The notes beneath the pieces were generated by a model, which searched no databases, had not been told where the DNA came from, and saw only the letters and a list, made by a program, of their open reading frames with translations. The translations under genes were made by a program, and so were the position numbers. Of a DNA stretch of 64,000 nucleotides, positions 32,871 through 43,683 are shown one piece after another (within the stretch, counting starts at the first letter, position 1; the number at the start of each line of letters is the position of its first letter). The stretch is from Budorcas taxicolor (lineage: Eukaryota > Chordata > Mammalia > Artiodactyla > Bovidae), in NCBI RefSeq assembly GCF_023091745.1, contig NC_068910.1:131147170-131211169 (forward strand), read 5' to 3'.

Positions 32871-33062
32871 TGGCTTCCCTATTGGCTCAGACTGTAAAGA
32901 ATCCACCTGCAATGCAGGAGACCTAGACTTGATCCCTGAGTTGGGAAGATCCCCTGGAGAAGGGAATGACAACCCACTCCAGTATTCTTGCCTGGAGAGT
33001 TCTATGGACAGAGGAGCTGGGTGGGCTACAGCCCATGGGGTTGCAAAGAGTCTGAGTGACTA
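32871..33062 (+). repeat. Bov-tA SINE, near full length
   Basis: Sense Bov-tA with head (TTGGCTCAGACTGTAAAGAA), middle and core, running into a CA microsatellite that serves as its tail. Confidence 0.92.
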
Positions 33063-33096
33063 ACACACACACACAGAAACACACACACACACATAC
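33063..33096. repeat. (CA)n microsatellite
   Basis: Interrupted CA repeat (ACACACACACACAGAAACACACACACACACATAC) grown from the Bov-tA tail. Confidence 0.93.
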
Positions 33097-33339
33097 TTTA
33101 TAATACAGTGTAGTTTGGGTAGCCACATCATCCATTCATAAGACTGAAAATAATCCAGATGTATATGATAGTGTTTACTGAAAAGTTGCTAGGAGCTTTA
33201 TTCCTGTTCCCTCCAAATGTGGATCCTGGGGAATGCTGATTGAATTCTTTTCTTTTGGATTCAGCTGCTTGAACAACTGTCTGATTACTTGAAGACAGAG
33301 AGATGAACCGACTTTAAATTAGGCAGGGCCAAGGAATAA

Positions 33340-34098
33340 GGTTAGAAAGTGAAGAGGAACTAAAAAGCCTCTTGATGAAAGTGAAAGAGGAAAGTGAAAA
33401 AGTTGGCTTAAAGCTCAACATTCAGCAAACGAAGATCATGGCATCTGGCCCCATCACTTCATAGGAAATAAATGGGGAAACAGTGGAAACAGTGTCAGAC
33501 TTTATTTTGGGGGGGCTCCAAAATCACTGCAGATAGTGACTGCAGCCATGAAATTAAAAGATGCTTATTCCTTGAAAGGAAAGTTATGACCAACCTAGAT
33601 AGCAAATTCAAAAGCAGAGACATTACTGTGCCAACAAAGGTCCGTCTAGTCAAGGCTATGGTTTTTCCAGTGGTCATATATGGATGTGAGAGTTGGACTG
33701 TGAAGAAAACTGAGTGCCAAAGAATTGATGCTTTTGAACTGTGGTGTTGGAGAAGACTCTTGAGAGTCCCTTGGACTGCAAGGAGATCCAACCAGTCCAT
33801 CCTAAAGGAGACCAGTCCTGAATGTTCATTGGAAGGACTGATGCTGAAGCTGAAACTCCAGTACTTTAGCCACCTCATGCGAAGGGTTGACTCACTGGAA
33901 AAGACTCTGATGCTGGGAGGGATTGGGGGCAGGAGGAGAAGGGGACGACAGAGGATGAGATGGCTGGATGGCATCACCTACTTGATGCACATGAGTTTGG
34001 GTGAACTCCAGGAGTTGGTGATGGACAGGGAGGCCTGGCATGCTGCAATTCATGGGGTCACAAAGAGTTGGACACGACTGAGTGACTGAACTGAACTG
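33340..34098 (+). repeat. BovB LINE, 3' fragment with TSD
   Basis: Sense 759-bp BovB 3' region starting just after the RT motif C and keeping a long frame at 33472-34089 (205 codons) that reads the C-terminal region, YGCESWTVKKTE to the tail. The 9-bp repeat AAGGAATAA at 33331-33339 and 34099-34107 bounds it. A further near copy of this site lies beyond the adjacent Bov-tA. Confidence 0.94.
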
Positions 34099-34109
34099 AA
34101 GGAATAATG

Positions 34110-34298
34110 TGCTTCCCTGATAGCTCAGCTGGTAAAGAATCTGCCTGCAATGCAGGAGACCCCAATTTGATTCCTGGGTTGGGAAGATCCCCTGGAGGAA
34201 GGAACAGCTACCCACTCCGGTATTCTGGCCTGGAGAATTCCATGGACTATCCCATGGGGTCACAAAGAGTCGGACAGGGCCAAATGACTTTCACTTTC
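34110..34298 (+). repeat. Bov-tA SINE next to BovB
   Basis: Sense Bov-tA from GCTTCCCTGATAGCTCAGCTGG to the TTTCACTTTC tail. Its flanks are AAGGAATAATG on the left and AAGGAGTAAGG (34299-34309) on the right, so it used the same target sequence as the BovB on its left. Confidence 0.92.
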
Positions 34299-34349
34299 AA
34301 GGAGTAAGGTGGCAAAATGTGAAATGAAGGGGAAAAAAGGTCTGCCTCT

Positions 34350-34443
34350 GCCATGGATGGTCTAGAATTTGGTTAAAAGTGGACTTCCCGTCTCTGTGAC
34401 CTTGGGCAATATATCCAAGCTCTGTGAACCTCAGCTTTTACTG
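34350..34443 (+). repeat. MIR SINE, core part
   Basis: CTGTGACCTTGGGCAATATATCCAAGCTCTGTGAACCTCAG is the MIR core. A Bov-tA interrupts it; the 3' part follows at 34660. Confidence 0.75.
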
Positions 34444-34445
34444 GT

Positions 34446-34657
34446 GGATATCCCAGGTGGCATAGTGGGAAAGAATCTGCCTGCCAATGCAGGAGACACA
34501 AGAGATGCAGGTTTGATCCCTGAGCTGAGGAGATTGCCTGGAATAGGAAATGACAACCCATTCCAGGATTCTTGCCTGGAAAATTCCATGGACAAAAGAG
34601 CCAGGTGGACTAGAGTCCATGGAGTCGTAAAAGAGATGGATACAACTTAGTGACTAA
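34446..34657 (+). repeat. Bov-tA SINE, older copy
   Basis: Sense, diverged: CCCAGGTGGCATAGTGGGAAAG head, AGGTTTGATCCCTGAGCTG B-box region and core to GATACAACTTAGTGACTAA. It splits a MIR. Confidence 0.88.
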
Positions 34658-34659
34658 AT

Positions 34660-34785
34660 ATTAATCACAACAACAAATCCCTTTAATATCTGTAAAACTG
34701 AGGTAATATTTCCTTATGGACTAGATATGAAAAGTGGTTAATACAGTGCTTGGCATTTGGTAGCTGCTTACCTGGCCTGTATCCT
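34660..34785 (+). repeat. MIR SINE, 3' part
   Basis: ATATCTGTAAAACTGAGGTAATATTTCC...AATACAGTGCTTGGCATTTGG, the continuation of the MIR split at 34443. Confidence 0.72.
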
Positions 34786-35339
34786 TTGTCACAGCTCATC
34801 TCTGGGGCTTACATGGAAAAAGTAAGACGAATGAGGATTTCTTAGTTTAAGTAACCTGAGTTAATTGACTTTTATGTATTTCTTATCTATGACTGATTCA
34901 CACTTACACCACTCCTCCTCCCCGGGAACTGTTTGGAAACCTGTTTTCCTCCACCTTCAGGGAATGCTTATCAGTGATGGGGGCAAAGGTAATATGAGAC
35001 CTGCTGAGAGGAAGCTAATTTTAGATATTCTTCTTTCAACAAATCTTTCAATACACACAAGCGAAATTACTATCAAATAGCAAAATGGAGTTACTTAACT
35101 TCTTTCATCCATGTTTTTGTTGCTGGAGTTCCTGACATGCATGTGTCTTATTTAAATTGTTTTTCATGTAGAAAAAAAGAAGCAAGCTCAAAGAGACTCT
35201 AATCGTTCCCCCTAATAATGGTGAACTGCTTGTACTGAGGGGGAAAAAAGTTTTGTTTTTCTTCTTATAATAGAGACTGATGGTTGAAAGAATGATCATT
35301 TCTAACGTCTTTCTAAATATTCTATAGTTTGACATAGTT
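34786..35339. other. Unassigned intergenic stretch
   Basis: No named repeat or exon. Confidence 0.3.
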
Positions 35340-35560
35340 TAGTTCAACAAGCTTCAGCTGAGTTCCAGTTGCGTGTCAGACATTGAGTTGGCACCGTTCA
35401 CTCAGAGAGGCCGGATGTGTTACCCAGATCTCCAGTCTGGTAGCCTTTGTGGAAGACGGTGCCCAGGGAGAGGAGGGGGTGCCAGCTGATCTGAGAGAGC
35501 TGGTGAGAGGGGAACACACAAGCCGAGGTTCTCCAGCACAGCTTCAGACCACAAGTCTGT
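35340..35560 (+). repeat. Old dispersed repeat (family not named), probable
   Basis: AACAAGCTTCAGCTGAGTTCCAGTTGCGTGTCAGACATTGAG followed by a CCAGTCTGGTAGCC-like region resembles the start of the old repeat seen elsewhere here. Weak. Confidence 0.35.
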
Positions 35561-35785
35561 CAGATCATGAGCACCTTGAGGCTCAGGATCCCAGTCTGCT
35601 CATCCGTACACCCACAGCCACTGCCCACAGGGACCCTTCTGTCAAGTGTTTCTCAGCTGAGAGACCAGGAGAAGAAGGTAGTGAGGAAGCCAGGTGTCCT
35701 TCTCTTTCTGCACACTTAAAAATGAAAATATCTCAACTAAAGTTTGGCTCTGTGCAATTGTCAGCCAATTTTCCCCCTTGTCTTT

Positions 35786-36000
35786 GGAGAGGCAGTGCAG
35801 TACATTGGTTAAAAGTCTGGGCTCTGTCGTTAGATTGCCTGAGTTATCTCCCAGTTCGACACCTTACTGACTGTATGACTTTAGACAAGTTGTTCAACCT
35901 CTTTATGTCCCAGTTTCCTTATCTATAAACTGGGGTTATTAATATTGTCTACCTCATCGATTATTAAAGCTCTTAACTGAGCTAATACACATTGTTCAAG
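35786..36000 (+). repeat. MIR SINE
   Basis: Near full-length sense MIR: GCAGTACATTGGTTAAAAGTCTGGGCTCTG, ACTGTATGACTTTAGACAAG, CAGTTTCCTTATCTATAAACTGG. It forms the second half of a misleading 181-codon open frame (35383-35928). Confidence 0.85.
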
Positions 36001-36100
36001 GTCATCAAGCACAGACAACATGTCTTATTTAACACTGAAACCCCAGAATCCAGCATATTACCTGGTACACTGGAGAAGATTACTGAGTGAACAAGTCTAA
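36001..36100 (+). repeat. L2-like 3' end
   Basis: ACATGTCTTATTTAACACTGAAACCCCAGAATCCAGCATATTACCTGG...TGAGTGAAC follows the L2 LINE 3' end pattern. Confidence 0.55.
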
Positions 36101-36129
36101 TATATAGGCTGGTGTAGTAGTCAGTGACT

Positions 36130-36295
36130 GACAAAGCACTCTTCCATCATTAACTCATTTGATCCTCAGAATATCTCACAAGATAAGTAAGGGAGATGGG
36201 CAGGACAGGCGTCATCATCTCCATTTACAAATGAGAAAACCGGTGCCCTGAAAGGTAGAGTGACTTGCCAGAGGAAGCACATAAATGCTGTTATA
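36130..36295 (-). repeat. MIR SINE
   Basis: Antisense MIR: ATTAACTCATTTGATCCTCAG, CATCTCCATTTACAAATGAG, GAGTGACTTGCCAGAGG. Confidence 0.78.
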
Positions 36296-36504
36296 ATGCT
36301 CATAATGTGCTATTATATATAGCACATAATGCTATAAATGACAGATTCTCCTGACTATTTCCAGCCCTCTCCTCTTCCCATTTTTTGGTTGTCTCTCAGT
36401 CCTATGCATGTTTAGTGGAACTCAAAGGAGGTCCAACTGAAAAAAAAAAAAAAATGAACACACATGACTTGTTTAGCTTTCTGAAAAAAAATGAACTTCT
36501 TACT

Positions 36505-36666
36505 ACTGTTACTGTGTTTCAGTTGCTAAGTCATGTCCAACCCTTTGTGACCCCCATGAACTGCAGCACTCCAGGTTCCCCTGTCCTCCACCATCTCCCG
36601 GAGTTTGCTCAAATTCATGTCCATTGAGACAGTGATGTTATCTAACCATCTAACCCTCTGCCGCCC
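36505..36666 (-). repeat. BovB LINE, 3' end with TSD
   Basis: Antisense 162-bp older BovB tail (GTTTCAGTTGCTAAGTCATG to CCCTCTGCCGCCC). The 9-bp repeat CTTCTTACT at 36496-36504 and 36667-36675 bounds it. Confidence 0.9.
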
Positions 36667-36675
36667 CTTCTTACT

Positions 36676-37108
36676 GTAAATATACTCAAAAGAGTAACAG
36701 GTTTGGAAAGTTTCTATTTTGGGAGGTGGGGAGGAAAGCAGAGAATATTTTACAAGAATTAGGAAGTTCTTTCAAAGTGAAAAAGTAACAGAATCATAAA
36801 GGAAAATTTTGTTAGATTTTATTACATAAACATTTAAAACACTTATATATAGAAAGTCATAATTAAAAGGAATAGAAACTAAAAACTATTGAAGCAAGTA
36901 TGCCAGATGGTTAAAAGTTTCCATATTGAAAGAGCTCATAGAATTTAAAACCGTGGATTCAAAAAAGTGGGCAAAGGATAGTAAGGGTTTTCAAATGAGG
37001 AAAAGCACATGGCAGGTGAACATATATAAATATTTTAACTTTACTTAATGAAAGAAGTAAGAATTATTTTAAAGTGATATACCAATTTGTTGATCAAGAA
37101 TACCAAGA
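36676..37108. other. Unassigned AT-rich stretch
   Basis: Possibly decayed L1, not assignable by eye. Confidence 0.3.
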
Positions 37109-37110
37109 CT

Positions 37111-37234
37111 GAGGACTCCCCTGGGGGTCCAGTGGTTAAGACTCTGTGCTTCCAGTGCAGGAGGCGCAGGTTCCATCCCTTGTCAGGGAACTAATATCCC
37201 ACATACTGCATGGTGCAGCCAAAAAAAAAAAAAT
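37111..37234 (+). repeat. CHR-type SINE, short
   Basis: Sense: GGGGGTCCAGTGGTTAAGACTCTGTGCTTCC, GGTTCCATCCC and a poly-A tail at 37221-37233. Confidence 0.82.
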
Positions 37235-37334
37235 ACTAAGACTGTAAAGATAATTCTGGTGCAGTGAGGAAATGGCTACTCGTATAACATATTGTCTATA
37301 AAATAACTCCCTGTAAATTGTTGATCACGGTTGA

Positions 37335-37500
37335 CCAAGGATTTCAGTTTCTGAATTTCTATCCTAAAGAAATGATTGAAAATATGGTTAAAAATTTATA
37401 CCCAGAGGTGTTCTTCACAGTGTTTATTAATGAAAGTGAAACACTAGAAAAAACTTGTGTGTCCAATAATAATGTAGAGGTTAAATAAATTATGGTGGGG
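37335..37500 (+). repeat. Ancient L1 3' region
   Basis: Sense: CCTAAAGAAATGATTGAAAATATGG...GTGTGTCCAATAATAATGTAGAGG...AATAAATTATGG, the usual old L1 3' order. Confidence 0.6.
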
Positions 37501-37502
37501 GT

Positions 37503-37690
37503 GAAGCAGCACAGACTAGCAGCTAGAAGCGTGGATTTAGAGTCTCATGACCTAGGTTCAAATCCTGACTCTGCCAGTTATTAGCCCTTTAGGCTTAGAT
37601 ACCTCTCCATGTCTCACTTTGCTCATCTGTACACTGGGAATGACAAGAGTACCCACCACAAAAGGGTTGTTTTGTGACTTGAATGAATCA
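37503..37690 (+). repeat. MIR SINE
   Basis: Sense MIR with CCTAGGTTCAAATCCTGACTCTGCC and TCACTTTGCTCATCTGTACACTGGG. Confidence 0.82.
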
Positions 37691-38017
37691 TTATATGTTT
37701 AAATTCTCAAATCTTCAAAACTCTAAAAACATAAAGGTTTTTTAGAATTTAATTATCATGATTAAATAACATAAACTACCATAACTTTATTCCACTTACT
37801 GTGGCTGTTTTCTACTACTATAATTAAGATTGAGTATTAATTCTTTTCTATACTGTTACTTTCCTTATAGAATCTCTAGGATTCTTTTTATAAATTAATA
37901 ACCCTCATGCACAAGTGAAAAGATTAGTTTTGAGGCCAAAACTAACTGAAGTCAGGCATATCTACTTTGAGCTAACCTCTTCTTTCCAAAGTTTCTTTGG
38001 AAATAATATATTATATT
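37691..38017. other. Unassigned AT-rich spacer
   Basis: Nothing recognised. Confidence 0.3.
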
Positions 38018-38430
38018 GTGAAAGCTGGACTGTAAAGAAGGCAGAGTGACAAAGAATTGATACCTTCGAACTGTGGTGCTGGAGAAGACTCCTGAAAGTC
38101 CCTTTGACAGAAAGGAGATCAAACCAATCTTAAGAGAAATCAACCCTGAATACCGGTTTGAAGGGCTGATGCTGAAGCTGAAGCTCCAGTATTTTGGTCA
38201 TCTGATTTGAACAGCCGACTCATTGGAAAAGTCCCTGATGCTGGGAAAGATTGAGGACAGAAGTAGAAGAGGGCGTCAGTGGATCAGATGCCTGGATGGC
38301 ATCACTGATACAATGGACATGAACTTGGACAAACTTCGGGAGATGGTGAAGGACAGGGAGGCCTGGCATGCTACAGTCCATGGGGCCACAAAGAGTTGGA
38401 CACAACTGGGCGACTGAACAGCAAAAACAA
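38018..38430 (+). repeat. BovB LINE, 3' fragment (older variant)
   Basis: Sense, about 413 bp, GAAAGCTGGACTGTAAAGAAGGC to GGGCGACTGAACAGCAAAAACA. Shares older-variant features with the 30.16 kb copy. Confidence 0.9.
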
Positions 38431-38434
38431 TATT

Positions 38435-38565
38435 ATTAACATGCAGATTATTGAGCTCCACCCTTAGAAGTTCTGAGTTAGTAGGTCTGGGGAGAAGACA
38501 AATGTCCACCTTTTACAGCTCCCAAAGTGATGCTGGTGATGCTGATCCATGGACCACACACATTA
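38435..38565 (+). repeat. MER5A-like DNA transposon relic
   Basis: GCAGATTATTGAGCTCCACCC, GAGTTAGTAGGTCTGGGG and GTGATGCTGATCCATGGACCACA match the pattern of the short non-autonomous hAT-Charlie element MER5A. Both termini are decayed. Confidence 0.65.
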
Positions 38566-38739
38566 AGTAGTCCTACTGTAATCCGTGCCTTAATTTTTAA
38601 CACCCCTTATACTGCATCTTTTTAATGTGAACATTTTCATTTCTGGATATCTTCAGCTTGCTTTTTAGATTTTCATTCTCCTGTCCCTTTATTTCTATGC
38701 TGTGTAGTTATGTCCAGGAGTAGTAATATAATAAACTAA

Positions 38740-38905
38740 TCTATCACTTTCTAAACAGTTTTCAGATGCCAGTAATGGTTTTAGTACTCTATTCATATTA
38801 TTTTTTCATTCCGCAACAACCCTGAAAGGAGGACATTGTTATCTTGACTTTAGAAGTGAGAAAACTGAGGTGCTAGGACTCCCAGTGAGTGAGAGGAACA
38901 AGTTA
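38740..38905 (-). repeat. MIR SINE
   Basis: Antisense: CAGATGCCAGTAATGGTTTTAG, GCAACAACCCTGAAAGGAGG, AGAAAACTGAGGTGCTAGG. Confidence 0.72.
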
Positions 38906-38999
38906 CTTTCCATTTTACTCTCCTACCTCTTTCATACAGTGGCACACGTCACCAAGTCTCCCATGACATGCTTTCTCAGTCCTGCCCCAGCTGCTTAGT

Positions 39000-39240
39000 T
39001 CCCCAGTATAGAACACCCCTCTTCTCATCACCCATCCAGATCCCATCCAGGCCTTCTACACCAGGAAGCTTTCCTAGCTTTGTCCTGCCACAGCCCACAC
39101 CCCTCTACATCTTTTATTCTTATCTGGCCGTTTAGCCTATATGTTTGCATTTTCATACCAAGGGATTTTTGTCTAACTGGACTTGGAACTCCTTAAAGGA
39201 AGGGCCCATCTCTTACATCTCTGGGTCCCCCTTGGAACAG
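39000..39240 (+). repeat. L2 LINE, 3' end
   Basis: Sense: CACCAGGAAGCTTTCCTAGC, TCTTATCTGGCCGTTTAGCC, GACTTGGAACTCCTTAAAGGAAGGGCCC. Typical L2 3' UTR order. Confidence 0.6.
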
Positions 39241-39324
39241 CTGTGATAGGGACTGATTGCCTGCCTTACCCCCACTTCCTGCTCTCCTCCTTTCCTATCC
39301 TCCCAGTCTCCTCCTGTCCCTACC

Positions 39325-39452
39325 TGCTGCTGCTGCTGCTAAGTCGCTTCAGTCATGTCCAACTCTGTGTGATCCCATAGACAGCAGCCCATCTCTGTCC
39401 CTGGGATTCTCCAGGCAAGAACACTGGAATGGGTTGCCATTTTCTTCTCCGG
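39325..39452 (-). repeat. Bov-A/BOV-A2 SINE monomer
   Basis: Antisense: TGCTGCTGCTGCTAAGTCGC, then GTCATGTCCAACTCTGTGTG to GCCATTTTCTTCTCC. Confidence 0.92.
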
Positions 39453-40418
39453 GTCCCTGCCTAATTTGGTAAAATCAAGCCACATCGGTGAGAAGGTGGA
39501 AAATAAGTGAGGTTGAACCCTTCTTAATGCCCTTCCCTGCAGTGCAGTTGTGGGTGGTTTGCTAATGTCCACAGTGCCATGAGAAGGCACTTTTCCATGG
39601 GGCTCTGCACTGGGCAGCCAAGTACCTGCAGTGCCCTTTAGCCCTTGGATCTTCTTGGGGGTTTCTAGACATCTTCCCCTCCCTTCATAGTTCTTCAAAT
39701 CTCACGTCCTTTGTTTTACTTCCCAATTTCACTGTGCATCCTTGCCTTCATTCAAGTGTCTGTCAAGAGGTGTCACCTGCCCACTCCTAACTTGTACATC
39801 TTTGGGACCACTTCCCCCTTAACAAGACCTCCTGAGGCCAGTACAGTGGGACACATTCATCTGGTCTGTATACTTTGGTTCTTTTTTGCCCTCCACTCCC
39901 TTCCCCCTTCTCTTCCTCCTCTTTCCTTCCTTTGCTTTCTCCCTCCCTCTTTCTTCTGAGGTCATTATTCCTGATATTGTATGGGTGGCATTATAAAGTG
40001 ACTCTGATAGCTTACACGTCTCAGGTCCTTTTGTAATTTCCCCCAAATTTGTAAAGGGTCTGCCGAGCAGCTGGGCCTCGTAGCGAAGGGTGAGATTTCT
40101 GTGATGCTTTCATTTCCTCCCTGTCCATTAGTATGAAAGTGCTGGGTGTGTCTGCCTCATGGAGCTGCATGGCTAAACTGACACCTGCATTAGTCCATGA
40201 TTTTAGATTCAGTTAGGTTTCTCATTCAGAAGGCTTTTTGTGACCCTGGTTATGAGCCAGCTCTGGGGTGATCCTGACACCCTCCTTCAGTGTCTCCTGG
40301 GACCTCCATTCCTTCACCTTGGAGCCTCATTCCATATTCTTGGAAGATTTCCGAGTGAAACCCTAGAATAAAAGTCATTCTGAGGACTGCCCTTTGCTGT
40401 TTCCTCAGGGTTTACAAT
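39453..40418. other. Unassigned stretch with pyrimidine-rich patch
   Basis: About 970 bases; a polypyrimidine tract occupies about 39890-39958 (CCTTCCCCCTTCTC...CCCTCTTTCTTC). No exon supported. Confidence 0.3.
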
Positions 40419-40602
40419 GTTATTGGTCGTGGCACTAAGCATTTTTATATTGAATATATTGTTTTGTTTAAGCCTGTCAAAAACTTTAGTTAGGTTTTAT
40501 CACAATACAGTGGGGAAACTGAGGTTTAGGAGGTTAAGTGACTTGCCTGAGGTCTCATGGCCAGCAAGTGGAACAGGCTAGATTCAAAAGCTCATAGTCA
40601 AA
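40419..40602 (-). repeat. MIR SINE
   Basis: Antisense: GGCACTAAGCATTTTTATATTG, GTGGGGAAACTGAGGTTTAGGAGG, GTGACTTGCCTGAGG. Confidence 0.78.
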
Positions 40603-40644
40603 ATTTAGTTTCTGGGAACTTTCTTCCATCCTTCAGAAAATATG

Positions 40645-40828
40645 ACTTTGCCAAAAGCTCTCATATACATGGTTGTAACAGTATCAATGGGTACACCCTT
40701 TCTGGAGGGCAATTTGGCAATGCATATTAAAAGTTTTAAAAATGTTCTTACACTTTAACAACTTCCATGCCTGAAGTTATGCTAAGGAAACGATCATTAG
40801 TACGTGTAAAGATTTAACCCTCAGGAAG
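40645..40828 (+). repeat. Ancient L1 3' region
   Basis: Sense: CTGGAGGGCAATTTGGCAATGC...TTACACTTTAACAACTTCC. Split by a Bov-tA; continues at 41040. Confidence 0.65.
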
Positions 40829-41035
40829 CTCTGCTGTGCTGTACTTCAGTTGTGTTTGACTCTTTGCAACCCCATGGACTGTAGCCTGCCAGGGTCCTCT
40901 GTCCATGGAATTTTCCAGGCTAGAATACCGGAGTGGGTTGCCATTTCCTACTTTCAGGGGATCTTCCTGACCCAGGGATCAAACGGGCTTCTCCTGAGTC
41001 TCCTGCATTGGCCACTGAGCCGCCAGGGGTATCAA
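40829..41035 (-). repeat. Bov-tA SINE, near full length
   Basis: Antisense: TTCAGTTGTGTTTGACTCTTTGC to GGCCACTGAGCCGCCAGGGG. Inserted into an ancient L1. Confidence 0.92.
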
Positions 41036-41039
41036 AGAA

Positions 41040-41330
41040 GTTCAGGGCAGCGATTTTCATAATATGAAAAATTTGAAACAGGCTCCATGTCCAACAGAAA
41101 GGAACTGGCTAAATTAAGAATCATACATAGAGACAGTGAAATACCAAGCAGTCGTTATAAATTATTTGAAAAAAAAGAACATTTGGTGGCATAGAAATGT
41201 GTTCATTATGTAATAAATAACATACTATAGGATTTCAGATATGTAGTATATATAAAAACTATGAAGACTTTGTGAGATTAAAGGGGTAGAATTAAGACTG
41301 ATTTTTTATTTTCTTGTATCTTTTTTTTCG
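41040..41330 (+). repeat. Ancient L1 3' region, continued
   Basis: Sense: CATGTCCAACAGAAAGGAACTGGC, CCAAGCAGTCGTTATAAATT and an A/T-rich end. Confidence 0.65.
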
Positions 41331-42168
41331 TATGTAATAATTACTTTTTAAATTGACGTTGAGGTTTTTAAATTTTGTATTTATTTGTTTATTTTTTAAT
41401 TAGGAAAATGGCTGCTCGTTGTTTGAACGTGTGGTCTTTGTTCATATTTACCAGTGCTCCCACTTTATATTTACAGTTTTCTCCACAAACAAGCATTTTT
41501 CCAGACACCGAATTCTATCTTCTCGGTTGTTGTTGTTGTTGTTTTAGGGGTTTTTTGGGGGGTGGGAGGGGGGTTGGCTAGTGCAGTGTTCGTTCACTTT
41601 TTCTCACTGGCCCGTTGTGCTTTGGTGTTCTGACCAAGTCGCTTCCACACCGCCTGTGCTGTTGACTCCCTGCTCTCCTGCACTCATCACGCTGCCTCCG
41701 CTTCCATCAGGCCGCAAGGCGTCTTTGCAAAGAGCCCTCACTCTTGCCTCAGCTTTTCTTTCTTCTCTCACCACGCTCACCATCTCTCTGCTGCTTCCTT
41801 CACCAGACCCTTTGCATTTCCCTTGTCTGTTTCAACAGGGTCCTCCTGTCTGTCTCTCAACTATTCATATTCTCCATTTAGCTGGTAATCCTTGGTCTGA
41901 TCATTTCAGCTTCTGTTTTGGGGCTTCCGGAAGCGTTGTTTCACGTAATTTAAAAGCAATCCCCCACAAAAGGAATTCAGTTCTTTTATGAAAAAAAACA
42001 AACAAATCAGTTTTACCACACACTCTTCTGAGAGGGGTGTGGAGTTTTCTGACACGTGCCTTTTTTATCTAGGACCTAAGTTGTAGAAGGAACAGTTTAA
42101 CCTCAGAAAAACAAAATACTAAACAAAATACTAATTAGCATTTCCTCTATAAAATATATATGTATTAT
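41331..42168. other. Unassigned stretch with simple-sequence patches
   Basis: Contains a TTG run at 41526-41542, a G-rich patch at 41551-41575 and a plus-strand chance frame (41581-41991, 136 codons) without a recognised domain. Confidence 0.3.
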
Positions 42169-42169
42169 C

Positions 42170-42605
42170 CCTGACTACCCCCCAAAATAGTTTGTGATAC
42201 ATCATTTCCACCTCTGAGAATGAATCCGAAGAGATCTCTGTCATGTGTTAAAAAGAAGTATTTAAAACTAGGTTGATTGAAATGTTGTTTGTAAAAGTGA
42301 AAAATAAGAAATATCTTAAATGCCCAGCAGTACATCATTAGCTGTGTACATTTCGATTCATATATTCCATAAACTACTATAAAGACATTTAATATGATTA
42401 TTCTGTATTTATGGCAATAAATAAATGAGGTTGCAGACTGGAATATATGAGGATCCCATTTCTGTAAAATTATGCGTCTATGTCTGTATAGAGTCACCAA
42501 AGGGAAGTTTCTTGATAATGGACTTTATGGGTAATTTTAATTTTCATTTTCTTGTTTATACTTTTTTATACTGCTTGCCAGTTTTACAGTTAGCAAATTT
42601 TGTTT
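42170..42605 (+). repeat. Ancient L1 3' region
   Basis: Sense: ATCTTAAATGCCCAGCAGTAC, ACTACTATAAAGACATTTAATATG, GGATCCCATTTCTGTAAAATTATG: old L1 3' end order. Confidence 0.6.
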
Positions 42606-42978
42606 TAAACAAAAAGTCTTAAGTTTTTTTCTTAGTAAATTGTATAACTAACTTCAGTTTTTTATTTCACTTACTAATGTTTACTATGAAAACATCAAAC
42701 ATTCTTTGCTTGGCTTCTTATTGTGAAATTTGTTATTCATACTAGAGATAATTTACATGATAGTTTCAGTCAGTTCAGTTCAGTCGCTCAGTCATGTCCG
42801 ACTCTTTGCAACCCCATGAATCGCAGCACGCCAGGCCTCCCTGTCCATCACCAACTCCCAGAGTTTACCCAAACTCATGTCCATCGAGTCAGTGATGCCA
42901 TCCAGCCATCTCATCCTCTGTCGTCCCCTTCTCCTCCTGCCCCAAATCCCTCCCAGCATCAGGGCCTTTTCCAATAAG

Positions 42979-43662
42979 TCAACTCTTTGGCATGAGGTGG
43001 CCAAAGTATTGGAGTTTCAGCTTCAGCATCAGTCCTTCCAATGAACACCCAGGACTGATCTCCTTTAGGATGGACCGGTTGGACCTCCTTGCAGTCCAAG
43101 GGACTCTCAAGAGTCTTCTCCAACACCACAGTTCAAAAGCATCAATTCTTAAGCACTCAGCTTTCTTCACAGTCCAACTCTCACATCCATACATGACCAC
43201 TGGAAAAACCATAGCCTTGACCACATGGACCTTTGTTGACAAAGTAATGTCTCTGCTTTTGAATATGCTGTCTAGGTTGGTCATAACTTTCCTTCCAAGG
43301 AGTAAGCGTCTTTTAATTTCATGGCTGCTTTCACCATCTGCAGTGATTTTGGAGCCCCACAAAATAAAGTCTGACACTGTTTCCACTGTTTCCCCATCTA
43401 TTCCCCATAAAGTGATGGGACCAGATGCCATGATCTTCGTTTTCTGAATGTTGAGCTTTAAGCCAACTTTTTCACTCTCCTCTTTCACTTTCATCAAGAG
43501 GCTTTTTAGTTTCTCTTCACTTTCTGCCATAAGGGTGGTGTCATCTGCATATCTGAGGTTATTGGTATTTCTCCCGGCAATCTTGATTCCAGCTTGTGCT
43601 TCTTCCAGCCCAGCATTTCTCATGATGTACTCTGCATGTAAGTTAAATAAACAGGGTGACAA
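42979..43662 (-). pseudogene. BovB RT motif C and C-terminal region (broken)
   Basis: Minus-strand frame of 227 codons reading SPCLFNLHAEY, the catalytic RYADDTTLMAES and the C-terminal region with YGCESWTVKKAE to near the tail. It is cut from the preceding RT half by a TAA at 43684-43686, where a Lys codon is expected (GGAAAAGGAGTA read as GGATAAGCAGTA). Confidence 0.88.
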
Positions 43663-43683
43663 TATACAGCCTTGACATACTGC

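Noticed and set aside
35383..35928. A 181-codon plus-strand open frame that could pass for a gene
   Set aside because: The second half is a MIR SINE and the first half lies in old-repeat-like sequence. No domain, no splice logic.
36305..36327. A 9-bp perfect inverted repeat with 5-bp AT loop (ATGTGCTAT...ATAGCACAT)
   Set aside because: Short and AT-rich, no terminator or RNA context, expected by chance in a window of this size.
41581..41991. A 136-codon plus-strand frame, Ser/Leu/Pro-rich
   Set aside because: No recognisable domain, starts next to simple-sequence DNA and has no promoter or splice context. Best read as chance.
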